Source of the DNA: Lachnospiraceae bacterium
Lineage (GTDB): Bacteria > Bacillota > Clostridia > Lachnospirales > Lachnospiraceae
NCBI GenBank assembly: GCA_015057825.1
Contig: SVDN01000017.1
Coordinates: forward strand, 1 to 53,842
DNA length: 53,842 bases
Reading direction: 5' to 3'
The position numbers and the translations under genes are program-made. Shown one piece after another: positions 45,575 through 53,818 of the stretch. The stretch's first letter is position 1. Each line of letters starts with the position of its first letter. The notes beneath the pieces were generated by a model, which searched no databases, had not been told where the DNA came from, and worked only from the letters and a program-made list of their open reading frames with translations.

Positions 45575-45818
45575 TTTTGTTCTCCTTGCAGGCGAGTTTT
45601 TTATAATTTATGGGAAACGCCTTTAACATAATCATGACTATTAATAGAATATAAAAAAATCCCCTATAATTCAATAGCATTCGAAGGCTAATCCTTTTAA
45701 AAGTTAATTTTACCCTTACAATTTTTCAAATTTGTAATAAAAATGTGGATATATCAGTCAAATTATGGTAAAATTAGCGGCGATGTGTCAAAAATAGTAT
45801 AAATGGAGGTTTATTTAA

Positions 45819-46778
45819 ATGTCTTGGTTTATATTTGCCATAATCTGTATTCTCGGTTGGGGATGCGCAGATTTATTCTATAAAAAAAGTTCGGATTCCG
45901 ACGACAGATATTCACACTTAAAAATAGCCGTTTGGGTCGGCATAGTAATGGGTGTTGTGGCATTTTGCCTTCTTCCTTTTTCGGAATCACAGTTCGACAT
46001 CGCAAGTTTCTTTGTAGGCGTTGTAAAATATTCACCTGCATCACTTTTTTATATTATCTCAATGGTAATCGGCTATGCGGGCTTACGCTATCTTGAAGTA
46101 TCAATCGTATCACCCGTGCAAAACGCATCAGGTGCCCTTTCTATGGTATTCATGATTGTTTACTTTACATTTGTAGGAAGAATCACAAGTATTACCGAAG
46201 AAATGTCGGTTTTGGACATAACCGGAACAATATTCATTGTTATCGGTATGATTGCCTTGGCAATTGTTGAACAATATCTTTCAAAAGAAGAACGTAAGAA
46301 TGCCAACAGAAAATATGTTGTAGGTGCACTTGCCCTTATATTCCCTATTCTTTATTGTGTATTCGATACACTTGGAACCGCTGCCGACGGTATCATCTTG
46401 GATGAAGAAGTTGGCTTGGGCCTTGGAGAAATCGATGTAATCATTCTTTACGGCTTTACATTCCTTGTTGCGGGCTTTGTTTGCTGGATTTTCCTTCGCA
46501 TCAGAACAAAGAAATTCTACAATCCTTTTAGAAAAAGTGAAAGCCCTAAAGCTATCGCCGCAATTTGCGAAGAATTCGGTCAGATTTTCTATGTATACGC
46601 ACTTTCCGGAAACCCTATCGTAGCTGCACCTATGGTAGCAAGCTACTGTATCGTATCGGTAATCCTTGCGCGAGTTATCTTAAAAGAAAAGCTGAAAATC
46701 TCCCAGTACTTATGTGTATTCGCGGTAATCGCCGGAATCGTAATTTTGGGAATCTCGGAAGGACTTGCAGAGGCATAG
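45819..46778 (+). CDS. EamA/DMT-superfamily transporter
   Basis: 319 aa with about ten TM helices in two EamA halves (FAIICILGWGCADLFYK at the N-terminus; AIAAICEEFGQIFYVYALSGNPIVAAPMVASYCIVSVILARVIL in the second half). It is probably an exporter or uptake carrier of metabolites; substrate not identifiable. GGAGG is well placed before the ATG. It is convergent with the isomerase gene across the palindrome at 46813. Confidence 0.9.
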   Translation: MSWFIFAIICILGWGCADLFYKKSSDSDDRYSHLKIAVWVGIVMGVVAFCLLPFSESQFDIASFFVGVVKYSPASLFYIISMVIGYAGLRYLEVSIVSPVQNASGALSMVFMIVYFTFVGRITSITEEMSVLDITGTIFIVIGMIALAIVEQYLSKEERKNANRKYVVGALALIFPILYCVFDTLGTAADGIILDEEVGLGLGEIDVIILYGFTFLVAGFVCWIFLRIRTKKFYNPFRKSESPKAIAAICEEFGQIFYVYALSGNPIVAAPMVASYCIVSVILARVILKEKLKISQYLCVFAVIAGIVILGISEGLAEA

Positions 46779-46812
46779 TTTAATAATAATTAATTAGTAA
46801 AATATTTGATTT

Positions 46813-47007
46813 AAAAAAAAGAAAAAATATTGCATTATATTACGATAGCGAGGCTTTCGTAAATGAGTTGCACGATGCTCGCCGCCAAATGGAGCACTTG
46901 TTTGAGCAAGCTTTAGCTTGCGAGTTGTGCGGTTGGCGGCAAATAAGCGAGTGCGACGAATAGAAAACGAAGCGTGTAATAAAATGCAATATTATTTTCT
47001 TTTTTTA
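46813..47007. repeat. Long imperfect palindrome, family 2 copy 2
   Basis: The outer arms match over about 30 bp (AAAGAAAA...ATATTGCATT-TATTAC on both), and the centre is CAAGCT-tt-AGCTTG. Inner sequence GCCGCCAA/TTGGCGGC is also inverted. It shares ordered blocks with 84-205. It occupies the whole gap between the convergent EamA and pgi genes and can act as terminator for both. Confidence 0.65.
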
Positions 47008-47051
47008 TTATCAGAACATTAATTATATAATAATTATTATTAAATATGCCA

Positions 47052-48368
47052 CTATTTGTCGTAGCCCGGTTTTTTAAGAAGTTTGAACATGTTCTTCTTG
47101 TAAAATTCCACGCCCGGCTGGTCGAATGGGTTTACATCCAAAACGTATCCGCTTACACCACAGGCAAATTCGAAGAAGTAGAAAAGTTCTCCGAGGTAGA
47201 ATTCGTTTCTTTCAGGCACATTTACCATGAGGTTCGGAACGCCGCCTTCTACATGGGCCATTACTGTTCCTTTCATGGCATTTTTGTTTACAAAATCAAC
47301 ATCCTTACCTGCAAGATAGTTAAGGCCGTCCAGGTCTTCAGGGTCTGATTCCACTACAAGCTCAACAGCAGGCTTTTCAATGTTAAGGACTGTTTCAAGT
47401 AATATTCTTTGACCATCCTGAATGTACTGTCCCATTGAATGAAGGTCTGTTGTAAGGTCTACTGATGCAGGGAAAAGTCCTTTTCCGTCTTTGCCTTCAC
47501 TTTCGCCGTAAAGCTGTTTCCACCATTCAGCCACGTAATGGAAGCATGGCTCGTAGTTTGCTAAAAGCTCTACTTTTTTGCCTTTATTGTAAAGAACATT
47601 ACGAACTGCTGCATATTTAAGAGCATCATTGTCGGCAAAGTCGCTGTTTAATGCAAGTTCTCTTGCTTTTGCAGCACCTTCCATAAGTTTATCGATATCC
47701 GCACCGCTTACTGCAATCGGAAGAAGTCCTACAGCTGTAAGTACAGAGTATCTTCCGCCTATATCATCAGGTACAACGAATGTTTCGTAACCTTTTGCAT
47801 CCGCAAGTGTTTTAAGTGCTCCTTTTTGTCTGTCGGTTGTTGCATAGATACGCTCAGAAGCTTTGTCACCGTATTTGTCTTCAAGCATTTTCTTAAAGAT
47901 TCTGAATGCAATTGCAGGCTCTGTTGTTGTTCCCGATTTTGAAATAACATTAACGGAAAAATCCTTATCTTTAAGAGTATCACAAAGATCTGTAATATAT
48001 GTTGAGCTGATATTGTTACCAACATAGTAAATTTCAGGTGTTTTACGTGTTTGTTTGTCTACGCTGTTATAGAAGCTGTGTCTTAAAAACTCGATTGCCG
48101 CTCTGGCGCCGAGGTATGAACCGCCGATACCGATTACAAGAAGTACATCGGAGTCATTCTTAATCTTTTCGGCTGCTTTTTTGATTCTGGCAAATTCGTC
48201 CTTATCATAATCAACGGGAAGGTCAACCCAACCTACAAAGTCATTTCCTTTACCTGTTTTTTCAACAAGTGCCTTTCTTGCCGCAAGCACTTTTTCCTCT
48301 AATGCATTTACTTCGTCTTCATTTACGAACTTCATTGCATTGGAATAATCAAATGTTACTTTACTCAT
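47052..48368 (-). CDS. pgi: Glucose-6-phosphate isomerase
   Basis: About 438 aa from ATG 48368 (AGAGG upstream; a ten-codon longer frame begins without one). Signature regions: [59 protein letters not shown]. It interconverts glucose-6-P and fructose-6-P, feeding the PPi-PFK encoded at 15982. Single gene. Confidence 0.96.
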   Translation of the reverse strand: MSKVTFDYSNAMKFVNEDEVNALEEKVLAARKALVEKTGKGNDFVGWVDLPVDYDKDEFARIKKAAEKIKNDSDVLLVIGIGGSYLGARAAIEFLRHSFYNSVDKQTRKTPEIYYVGNNISSTYITDLCDTLKDKDFSVNVISKSGTTTEPAIAFRIFKKMLEDKYGDKASERIYATTDRQKGALKTLADAKGYETFVVPDDIGGRYSVLTAVGLLPIAVSGADIDKLMEGAAKARELALNSDFADNDALKYAAVRNVLYNKGKKVELLANYEPCFHYVAEWWKQLYGESEGKDGKGLFPASVDLTTDLHSMGQYIQDGQRILLETVLNIEKPAVELVVESDPEDLDGLNYLAGKDVDFVNKNAMKGTVMAHVEGGVPNLMVNVPERNEFYLGELFYFFEFACGVSGYVLDVNPFDQPGVEFYKKNMFKLLKKPGYDK

Positions 48369-48462
48369 ATAAACTACCTCTTTCCTTGCCCAAAGCAATC
48401 TGCTTTAGACTTTATTATGTTATTAAGTGCCCGCAATATGCGAGCACTTAAAGTTATCTTTA

Positions 48463-49707
48463 TTAATGATCGGCGCCGAATAAGTATTCTTCCTGATCTT
48501 TTGAAAGTGTATCGATTTCAACTCCCAGATATGAAAGCTTTCTTCTTGCCACTTCTTTATCAACCACTTCCGGCACTTTGATTAATTTTTCATTAAGCTC
48601 ACCTTTGTGTTCCACAAGATATTTAGCGCTTAATGCCTGGATAGCAAAGCTCATGTCCATGATTTCGGCCGGATGTCCGTCTCCGCATGCAAGGTTTACA
48701 AGACGTCCTTCCCCAAGTACATAAAGCCATTTATCTTTTTCTATTTCGTAACCCATAATGTTGTTACGCATTTCAGCTGAATTAATTGCCATTTTCTTAA
48801 GGCCCGCAACGTCAACTTCCACATCAAAGTGACCTGCATTACACATAATGGCACCGTTTTTCATAAGTTTGAAATCTTCCGGTGTAATTACATCTTTACA
48901 ACCCGTAACGGTTACAAAGAAATCACCGATTTTAGCTGCTTCGCGCATGGTCATTACTTCAAATCCATCCATAACTGCTTCGATAGCCTTAACAGCGTCC
49001 ACCTCAGTTACGATAACTTTTGCTCCGAGGCCTTTTGCACGCATTGCAACGCCTTTACCGCACCAGCCGTAACCTGCAACGACTACGCTTTTACCTGCCA
49101 CAATAAGGTTTGTTGTACGGTTGATACCATCCCAAACAGACTGGCCGGTACCGTATCTGTTATCGAATAAATGCTTGCAATCGGCATCGTTAACCAATAC
49201 CATAGGAAACTCAAGCTTGTCTTCTTTTGCAAGAGCTTTAAGTCTTAAAATACCTGTTGTTGTTTCTTCGCAACCGCCGATAACGTCAGGTAAACAATCT
49301 CTGAATTTTGTATTAAGCATATGTACAAGGTCGCCACCGTCATCGATAATGATATTGCAATGGTTTTCAAGTACTTTTTCGATGTTTGCATCATATTCTT
49401 CGGCTGTGCAGTCATACCATGCAAAAACTTCAAGACCTGCTTTAACAAGGGCTGCAGCAACATCATCCTGTGTTGAAAGCGGATTGCTGCCTGTAATATA
49501 CATTTCGGCGCCGCCTGCTGCCAATACTTTGCAAAGATAAGCTGTTTTAGCCTCCAAATGCACGGAAAGTGCAACTTTTATACCCTTAAAAGGTTTTGTT
49601 TTTGAAAAATCTTCTTCCAATCCGCGAAGAAGCGGGCAATTTCTTCTAACCCATTCTATTTTATGCTCACCGCTTGGAGCTAAATTTATATCTTTAATAC
49701 TGCTCAT
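48463..49707 (-). CDS. ahcY: S-adenosylhomocysteine hydrolase
   Basis: 414 aa. NRYGTGQSVWDGINRTTN and the NAD-binding VVVAGYGWCGKGVAMRAKGLGA are intact; the length is that of the short bacterial/archaeal form, without the roughly 40-aa insertion. It hydrolyses S-adenosylhomocysteine to adenosine and homocysteine. This recycles the by-product of methyltransferases and supplies homocysteine. AGGAGG precedes the ATG. Confidence 0.96.
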   Translation of the reverse strand: MSSIKDINLAPSGEHKIEWVRRNCPLLRGLEEDFSKTKPFKGIKVALSVHLEAKTAYLCKVLAAGGAEMYITGSNPLSTQDDVAAALVKAGLEVFAWYDCTAEEYDANIEKVLENHCNIIIDDGGDLVHMLNTKFRDCLPDVIGGCEETTTGILRLKALAKEDKLEFPMVLVNDADCKHLFDNRYGTGQSVWDGINRTTNLIVAGKSVVVAGYGWCGKGVAMRAKGLGAKVIVTEVDAVKAIEAVMDGFEVMTMREAAKIGDFFVTVTGCKDVITPEDFKLMKNGAIMCNAGHFDVEVDVAGLKKMAINSAEMRNNIMGYEIEKDKWLYVLGEGRLVNLACGDGHPAEIMDMSFAIQALSAKYLVEHKGELNEKLIKVPEVVDKEVARRKLSYLGVEIDTLSKDQEEYLFGADH

Positions 49708-49753
49708 AAAGCACCTCCTAATATTTCAAAAATGTCTACTATAATATAGCATA

Positions 49754-49820
49754 AATGAGCCTTATAAAGCAACCGTCAGATATAAAGTAGGTTATACCTT
49801 GTTGCTATATAAGGCTCATT
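49754..49820. repeat. 20-bp inverted repeat between ahcY and hicB
   Basis: AATGAGCCTTATAAAGCAAC (49754-49773) and GTTGCTATATAAGGCTCATT (49801-49820) are inverted copies, 19 of 20 matching, around 27 nt. The right arm contains the hicB stop and the left arm overlaps the ahcY promoter region. It may be the hicB terminator or a trace of the left edge of the accessory block. Confidence 0.7.
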
Positions 49821-50143
49821 GTTCGTAATTCATCTGTGACTGATTTTTCAACAAATCCATTAAGAGAAATACCAAGAACTTTTGCACCAACTGCTGCCTT
49901 TCGGTGTAATTCCGGTGAAAACCTTACATTAAATTTCCCTGAATATGGTTTTTCCGGTTCTATCCCATCTTCCTTGCACCAATCCAAATAATCATCAACC
50001 GAGGCTTTAAATTCACTTTCAAGTTCATCTACAGTACTTCCATGAAAAGTAATAACCGTTTTTACATTAATAACACTTCCAGTGAAAACCCGATTTTCAT
50101 CATCATATTCGACTTTACCAATATAGCCTTTGTAATTCATCAT
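49805..50143 (-). CDS. hicB: HicB-family antitoxin
   Basis: 112 aa. The N-terminal half is the partially degraded-RNaseH fold typical of HicB (YKGYIGKVEYDDENRVFTGSVINVK), and the C-terminus is a ribbon-helix-helix DNA-binding domain (FNVRFSPELHRKAAVGAKVLGISLNGFVEKSVTDEL). It neutralises HicA and represses the operon. Its start overlaps the hicA stop by 4 bp (ATGA). Confidence 0.92.
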   Translation of the reverse strand: MMNYKGYIGKVEYDDENRVFTGSVINVKTVITFHGSTVDELESEFKASVDDYLDWCKEDGIEPEKPYSGKFNVRFSPELHRKAAVGAKVLGISLNGFVEKSVTDELRTMSLI

Positions 50144-50400
50144 GGTTTTATCCCCGCATTCTCTAAAAATCTACGTACCGATTTAACCGCACCTTTATCC
50201 GTTGTTTTTTCTGGATGTGGCCTGTGAAACACAGCCCTTTCACCGTTAAGCTCAACACGAACTCTCGAACCATTTCCTTCTGAAATCTTTGCCCCTAGCG
50301 CAGCAAGCATTGCTTCTATGTCCTGCCACTCAATATCTGATTTTACCGGGTTTTCGTAGATTTGCTTATAAGTTTTGCTATGTTTATTATTCATATTCAT
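50140..50400 (-). CDS. hicA: HicA-family mRNA interferase toxin
   Basis: 86 aa from ATG 50400, with AAAGGTGG well placed; the nine extra codons of the longer frame contain that site. Double-stranded-RNA-binding-like fold; catalytic histidine in RAVFHRPHPEK. The N-terminal 35 residues precede the core as a longer lead than in minimal HicA. It cleaves mRNA when HicB is lost. Part of the accessory block. Confidence 0.9.
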   Translation of the reverse strand: MNMNNKHSKTYKQIYENPVKSDIEWQDIEAMLAALGAKISEGNGSRVRVELNGERAVFHRPHPEKTTDKGAVKSVRRFLENAGIKP

Positions 50401-50528
50401 AGTACCACCTTTCAGTACCATTGTCAATTCTATTTTTATACGTTTCTATATCGTTTTTACGATATAGTCATCCTATTTAATGACGCATCATGCTGATGCG
50501 CCATTTCTATGCTTATAAATACAATTAA

Positions 50529-50870
50529 TTATTTATCCTTTAAAGCACTAATATAACCTTTCAGTCTCTCCTTCTGCTTTAAATCCAAAGAATCAACTTC
50601 TAACAAAAAATCATAATCAGATGTACCTATACTCACAATTCGATAATCCGTCTCGCGTTTAGTCTTTGCCCTCGTTGTATCCTGAAGCACCTCATATGGT
50701 GAAACATTAAGCACTTCACAAATCACCATAATCTTATCCGCTGCCGGGTTAGTCTTTTTTCTTTTCCAATCACTTATAGTGCTTTGGGAAATACCCGTTT
50801 CCCTAGAAAATTCAATTTGAGACATTCCACGTTCTTCCATTATCTTAAAAATGCGCTCACTAATTATCAT
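50529..50870 (-). CDS. XRE-family HTH regulator
   Basis: 113 aa from ATG 50870 (GGGAG eight bases upstream). HTH RIFKIMEERGMSQIEFSRETGISQSTISDWKRKKTNPAADKIMVICEVLNVSPYEVLQ covers residues 5-62; the C-terminal part is a coiled region ending LKGYISALKD. Neighbours are hicAB and a DUF3847-like gene, so it belongs to the accessory block and may regulate it. Confidence 0.92.
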   Translation of the reverse strand: MIISERIFKIMEERGMSQIEFSRETGISQSTISDWKRKKTNPAADKIMVICEVLNVSPYEVLQDTTRAKTKRETDYRIVSIGTSDYDFLLEVDSLDLKQKERLKGYISALKDK

Positions 50871-50987
50871 AATATAAACTCCCATTTCAAATTCGCTTAT
50901 TCGATATTATATAGGAAAAGGCGATATTGTTCAACTATTTTCTTTATATTATCTTAACAGCAAAGATAGTTTTCAGTACTTCAATAT

Positions 50988-51215
50988 TCAAGGTGCTCCC
51001 TCAAAGATTTCTTTCATTTCAAATTCTTCAAAGCTGAAACAATCCTTAAAGTATTTGTGAACCGCACCGCCCATCATATACTTGTGATGGTTCTCGAATT
51101 TTCTCATTTCCTCGTTGGCTTTCTTCTTCTCCAGAGCCATGCGATTTTTAGCTTGCTCCATCTGTCTTTGTGCCTGCTCCATTCCTTTTGTTGATGTGAT
51201 TTTTGTGTTAATCAT
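50988..51215 (-). CDS. DUF3847-like small protein of mobile elements
   Basis: 75 aa. A charged coiled coil (about 12-45: MEQAQRQMEQAKNRMALEKKKANEEMRKFENHHKYM) is followed by MGGAVHKYFKDCFSFEEFEM. Related small proteins accompany relaxase/mobilisation genes of clostridial conjugative elements. No relaxase is in the window, so this looks like a surviving fragment of such an element (inference). AAGGAGG precedes the ATG. Confidence 0.65.
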   Translation of the reverse strand: MINTKITSTKGMEQAQRQMEQAKNRMALEKKKANEEMRKFENHHKYMMGGAVHKYFKDCFSFEEFEMKEIFEGAP

Positions 51216-51250
51216 TTTCTTTGTCCTCCTTAAAAAATGGTATAAAAAAA

Positions 51251-51304
51251 GCGCGGATACTACTATCCACGCATAAAAAAAGAGTAATCATTTCTGACTA
51301 CTCT
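51251..51304 (-). terminator. Tandem terminators after the restriction gene
   Basis: Two hairpins with T-runs on the minus strand: AGAGTAGTCA/TGATTACTCT (51281-51304, one mismatch) followed by TTTTTTT, and GCGTGGATA/TATCCGCGC (51251-51272, one mismatch) followed by TTTTTTT. Confidence 0.85.
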
Positions 51305-51310
51305 AAAAAA

Positions 51311-52123
51311 CTATTCTGTTAGTTTTTCAACATAAGCATTTAACCTATCTTGCTTACGAACTTCATCAGTTTTGTCTGGAATTTTATCGGAAACTATCTT
51401 ATACCATGACTTATCAAAGTGTATTGTTTCTAACAGTGTTTCCTTGTCAATAGGCTCTGGAGCTTTCACAGATATATGCAAGCGTTCCTTAGGGATATCT
51501 TCTATGATAGTAAATTGACTACCACCAGGCTGCCAAGTAAACTTATGTTTCTTTGTATTTTTATCATATCCTTCAAGATTTCCACGCTTGTTCCATTCAA
51601 AGTAATAAAGCTCTGGGTCATATCTGATTGTATCGAACTCAAATACCAAATAATCTTTATAATCCTTTGATTTTACTAAAACAACCGTCCTTACAAATTT
51701 AAAAACTTGTCGTACTGCTGATACTCTTTCATTCCATATCTGCAATACCATTTTTCCAAGTTCGTTAGGGTCAACCTCAGAATAATTGTCTACACCATAA
51801 CTATAGGTTACAGCATTCCTACCACAAATAAGACGAACCTTATCTTGGTTCTCTATATCTGCTTGGCCAAATACTGTCTTAGCACCCCAACAACAGTTAT
51901 CTAATACCACATCATCAAGTCCAACATTTGATGGTTTCCAATCTGCACCAACACATTCTGCAAAAATCTGTTCCCACTCATTTCCTTCTAATGACATACT
52001 CTGTTTTGTAGCCATCATATAAACCACATTTTTAGCTAAAGTATCAACCAAGGAACTAGGGAATTTATTTACATCAAATGGTGCAGTAGCTTTGTTTACT
52101 GTTCTGAGTCTAGGCTCAGCCAT
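51311..52123 (-). CDS. Putative type II restriction endonuclease
   Basis: 270 aa. Assigned from position: it directly follows a cytosine-C5 methyltransferase on the same strand with a 51-bp gap and no other gene. The sequence DDVVLDNCCWGAKTVFG (about 84-100) could carry a PD-(D/E)xK-like Asp and Lys, and VRLICGRNAVTYSYG follows. No confident match to a named enzyme. GGAGG site upstream. Function is inferred from context. Confidence 0.55.
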   Translation of the reverse strand: MAEPRLRTVNKATAPFDVNKFPSSLVDTLAKNVVYMMATKQSMSLEGNEWEQIFAECVGADWKPSNVGLDDVVLDNCCWGAKTVFGQADIENQDKVRLICGRNAVTYSYGVDNYSEVDPNELGKMVLQIWNERVSAVRQVFKFVRTVVLVKSKDYKDYLVFEFDTIRYDPELYYFEWNKRGNLEGYDKNTKKHKFTWQPGGSQFTIIEDIPKERLHISVKAPEPIDKETLLETIHFDKSWYKIVSDKIPDKTDEVRKQDRLNAYVEKLTE

Positions 52124-52143
52124 TTTACGCCACCTCCATATCT

Positions 52144-52158
52144 ATATACAGAGTATAT
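52144..52158. promoter_or_regulatory. Palindrome upstream of the restriction gene
   Basis: ATATAC-AGA-GTATAT, a 6-bp inverted repeat 20 bp before the restriction-gene start. The GTATA half-site resembles the TGTATAG repeats at the methyltransferase promoter, so it could be bound by the HTH part of the methyltransferase. Short and AT-rich, so chance is possible. Confidence 0.35.
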
Positions 52159-52174
52159 TTTAGCGCCTTTAGGC

Positions 52175-53308
52175 TTAAAATGCCATAGGAATAAAGCGTT
52201 CCATTACCATTGAAACCATATCAATAGGGATTGCATTACCTGCTTGCTTTCGGGTTTGACAATCAGAAACAACTATCTTGAAATCGTCTGGAAATCCTTG
52301 TAGTCTTAGCATTTCTCTTGGTGTTAATCTTCTCTCACCATTAACAAGAAGATAATTATAACTAGCTCCCGCTCTCAATGCACAACTATATGGATACGAT
52401 GAAACATTTCCCGATTTGTTTTCATGCCATATAGATGGAGTTGTTTTAGGTGTATGCATTGCCTTTCTTTTTGCAACTATCTCTGGCGAAGCATAGTGCT
52501 TTTTATCAACATTTTTTTCAAGAATATCATCTAATGTTTTCTTGTGTCTTACATCAAAATTCCAATCCATCTTAAACGGCTTTTTTGAGCCAACAATAAT
52601 AATACGCTCTCTTTTCTGAGGTAATCCAAAATCCAATGCATTAAGCAAATGATAATCTACATGATATCCCAATTCATCACGAAGTGTTTCAAGGATTGTC
52701 TGAAGTGTCCTTCCACCATCATGACTTGCCAAATTCTTTACATTTTCCAACACAAATGCCTGTGGCTGTTTTTCTTTTAATATCCTTGCGATATCAAAGA
52801 AAAGTGTACCTCTTGTTTTATCTTCAAAACCTTTCATTAAGCCACATATAGAAAATGCCTGACAAGGAAACCCACCAAATAAAATATCAAAATCCGGAAT
52901 TGATTTTTCATCAACCTTAGTAATATCCCCAACTGGCTTCTCACCAAAATTTGCTGCATAAGCTTCTTGCGCATATTTATCTATATCACTACTAAATACA
53001 CATTCGCCCTCTATGCCAAGGTTTTTAAATGCCCTTCCACTTGCATACCTAAATCCGCCAATACCGCAAAAAAGATCAATGAACTTCATTGGCTTTGGAT
53101 ATTCGGATGTGACAACATTTGGCACATCAAAAAAAACTTTATCAATATCAACTGCCAATGCATTTGATATTCTAAAAGCCAATTCTACGGAAGGAACAGC
53201 TAGTTGCCTTTCAACATTTGATAAATACTTTCTGCTTATCCCCACTTCACTAGCCAATTTATCTTGGGTTAAGCATCTTTCTTTTCTAATTTCTTGCACT
53301 CTATTCAT
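52175..53308 (-). CDS. HTH-fused cytosine-C5 DNA methyltransferase
   Basis: 377 aa. Residues 1-60 are an XRE-type HTH (VQEIRKERCLTQDKLASEVGISRKYLSNVERQLAVPS). The C5-methyltransferase body follows: motif I FIDLFCGIGG (76-85), motif IV GGFPCQ with catalytic C149, motif VI ENV (188-190), motif VIII QKRERIIIVG (231-240), motif IX RRLTPREMLRLQGFPDDF, motif X GNAIP. The target-recognition stretch is short. It methylates cytosine in a specific DNA site to protect against the adjacent endonuclease; the HTH could also control the operon like a C protein. Confidence 0.92.
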   Translation of the reverse strand: MNRVQEIRKERCLTQDKLASEVGISRKYLSNVERQLAVPSVELAFRISNALAVDIDKVFFDVPNVVTSEYPKPMKFIDLFCGIGGFRYASGRAFKNLGIEGECVFSSDIDKYAQEAYAANFGEKPVGDITKVDEKSIPDFDILFGGFPCQAFSICGLMKGFEDKTRGTLFFDIARILKEKQPQAFVLENVKNLASHDGGRTLQTILETLRDELGYHVDYHLLNALDFGLPQKRERIIIVGSKKPFKMDWNFDVRHKKTLDDILEKNVDKKHYASPEIVAKRKAMHTPKTTPSIWHENKSGNVSSYPYSCALRAGASYNYLLVNGERRLTPREMLRLQGFPDDFKIVVSDCQTRKQAGNAIPIDMVSMVMERFIPMAF

Positions 53309-53337
53309 TTAAGCGTTTTCCTCGTTTTTGTGAACTA

Positions 53338-53383
53338 CTATACACAAAACATTATATTCTGCCACGCTTGTTTTGTCTATACA
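53338..53383 (-). promoter_or_regulatory. Methyltransferase promoter with TGTATAG repeats
   Basis: On the minus strand TAGACA (53379-53374), 17-bp spacer, TATAAT (53356-53351). TGTATAG occurs at 53383-53377, overlapping the -35 box, and again at 53344-53338 near the predicted transcription start, as direct repeats 39 bp apart. They are candidate sites for the HTH domain of the methyltransferase. Confidence 0.6.
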
Positions 53384-53580
53384 TTTCGTGCTTTATTTTG
53401 CTTTTCCATGCGCTCTCTTCGCTGCTGTCTTATCTCCTTCGATATCCTTCTAGGCTTACGATAACTAACGTAATGTTTAGGCATTGAATAGATCTTGTCG
53501 ATATCTGTTTCACCTATGCACTTGTAAATCTCTGGGAACTCATTTACTAACGCATCTGTTATATAGAAACTTCTCCAGCA
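53377..53580 (-). pseudogene. C-terminal gene remnant
   Basis: On the minus strand a 65-residue open stretch (SFYITDALVNEFPEIYKCIG ... IYSMPKHYVSYRKPRRIS ... end) looks like the basic C-terminal tail of a larger protein: balanced composition, no start codon or ribosome site at its beginning, and an in-frame stop just upstream. It is not recognised. Its stop lies inside the -35 box of the methyltransferase promoter. Confidence 0.4.
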
Positions 53581-53593
53581 TTAACTTATTATA

Positions 53594-53653
53594 TTTTTTC
53601 TCCCAAACAAAACCTTCTTTCTCCCAAATACTATATGTTTTTGGGAGAAAGAA
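53594..53653. repeat. Three copies of TTTCTCCCAAA
   Basis: TTTCTCCCAAA occurs twice in direct orientation (near 53597-53607 and 53618-53628) and once inverted (53640-53650). The second and third form a perfect 14-bp inverted repeat (TTCTTTCTCCCAAA/TTTGGGAGAAAGAA) around 11 nt. There is no T-run after the hairpin, so operator sites are as likely as a structured RNA. The surrounding 53384-53747 holds no convincing complete gene. Confidence 0.5.
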
Positions 53654-53747
53654 AAGACTCTCATCCGTGTTGAGATTTTTAATGCTATATTTTCTTATTG
53701 CCAAATAGAGTTCATATTTCAACAAGTCAAAATCCCATAATAAAGAA

Positions 53748-53818
53748 AACAGCGCCAAAGCGCTGTTCAGACCGAAGACAAAAGCCCTTTTTGGATTTTT
53801 TATCCCGAGAGGGCTTTT
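53748..53818 (-). terminator. Tandem terminators at the right edge
   Basis: On the minus strand AAAAGCCC/GGGCTTTT (53780-53818) is followed by GTCTTC, and AACAGCGC-tttg-GCGCTGTT (53748-53767) by TTCTTT. They probably close a minus-strand transcript that starts to the right of the window. The first also has TTTTTT on the plus strand. Confidence 0.75.

Noticed and set aside
53540-53758. 72-aa minus-strand open frame at the right end
   Set aside because: It begins with TTG inside a terminator hairpin, has no ribosome site, and its two WEK-type repeats are explained by the TTTCTCCCAAA repeats. Probably not translated.
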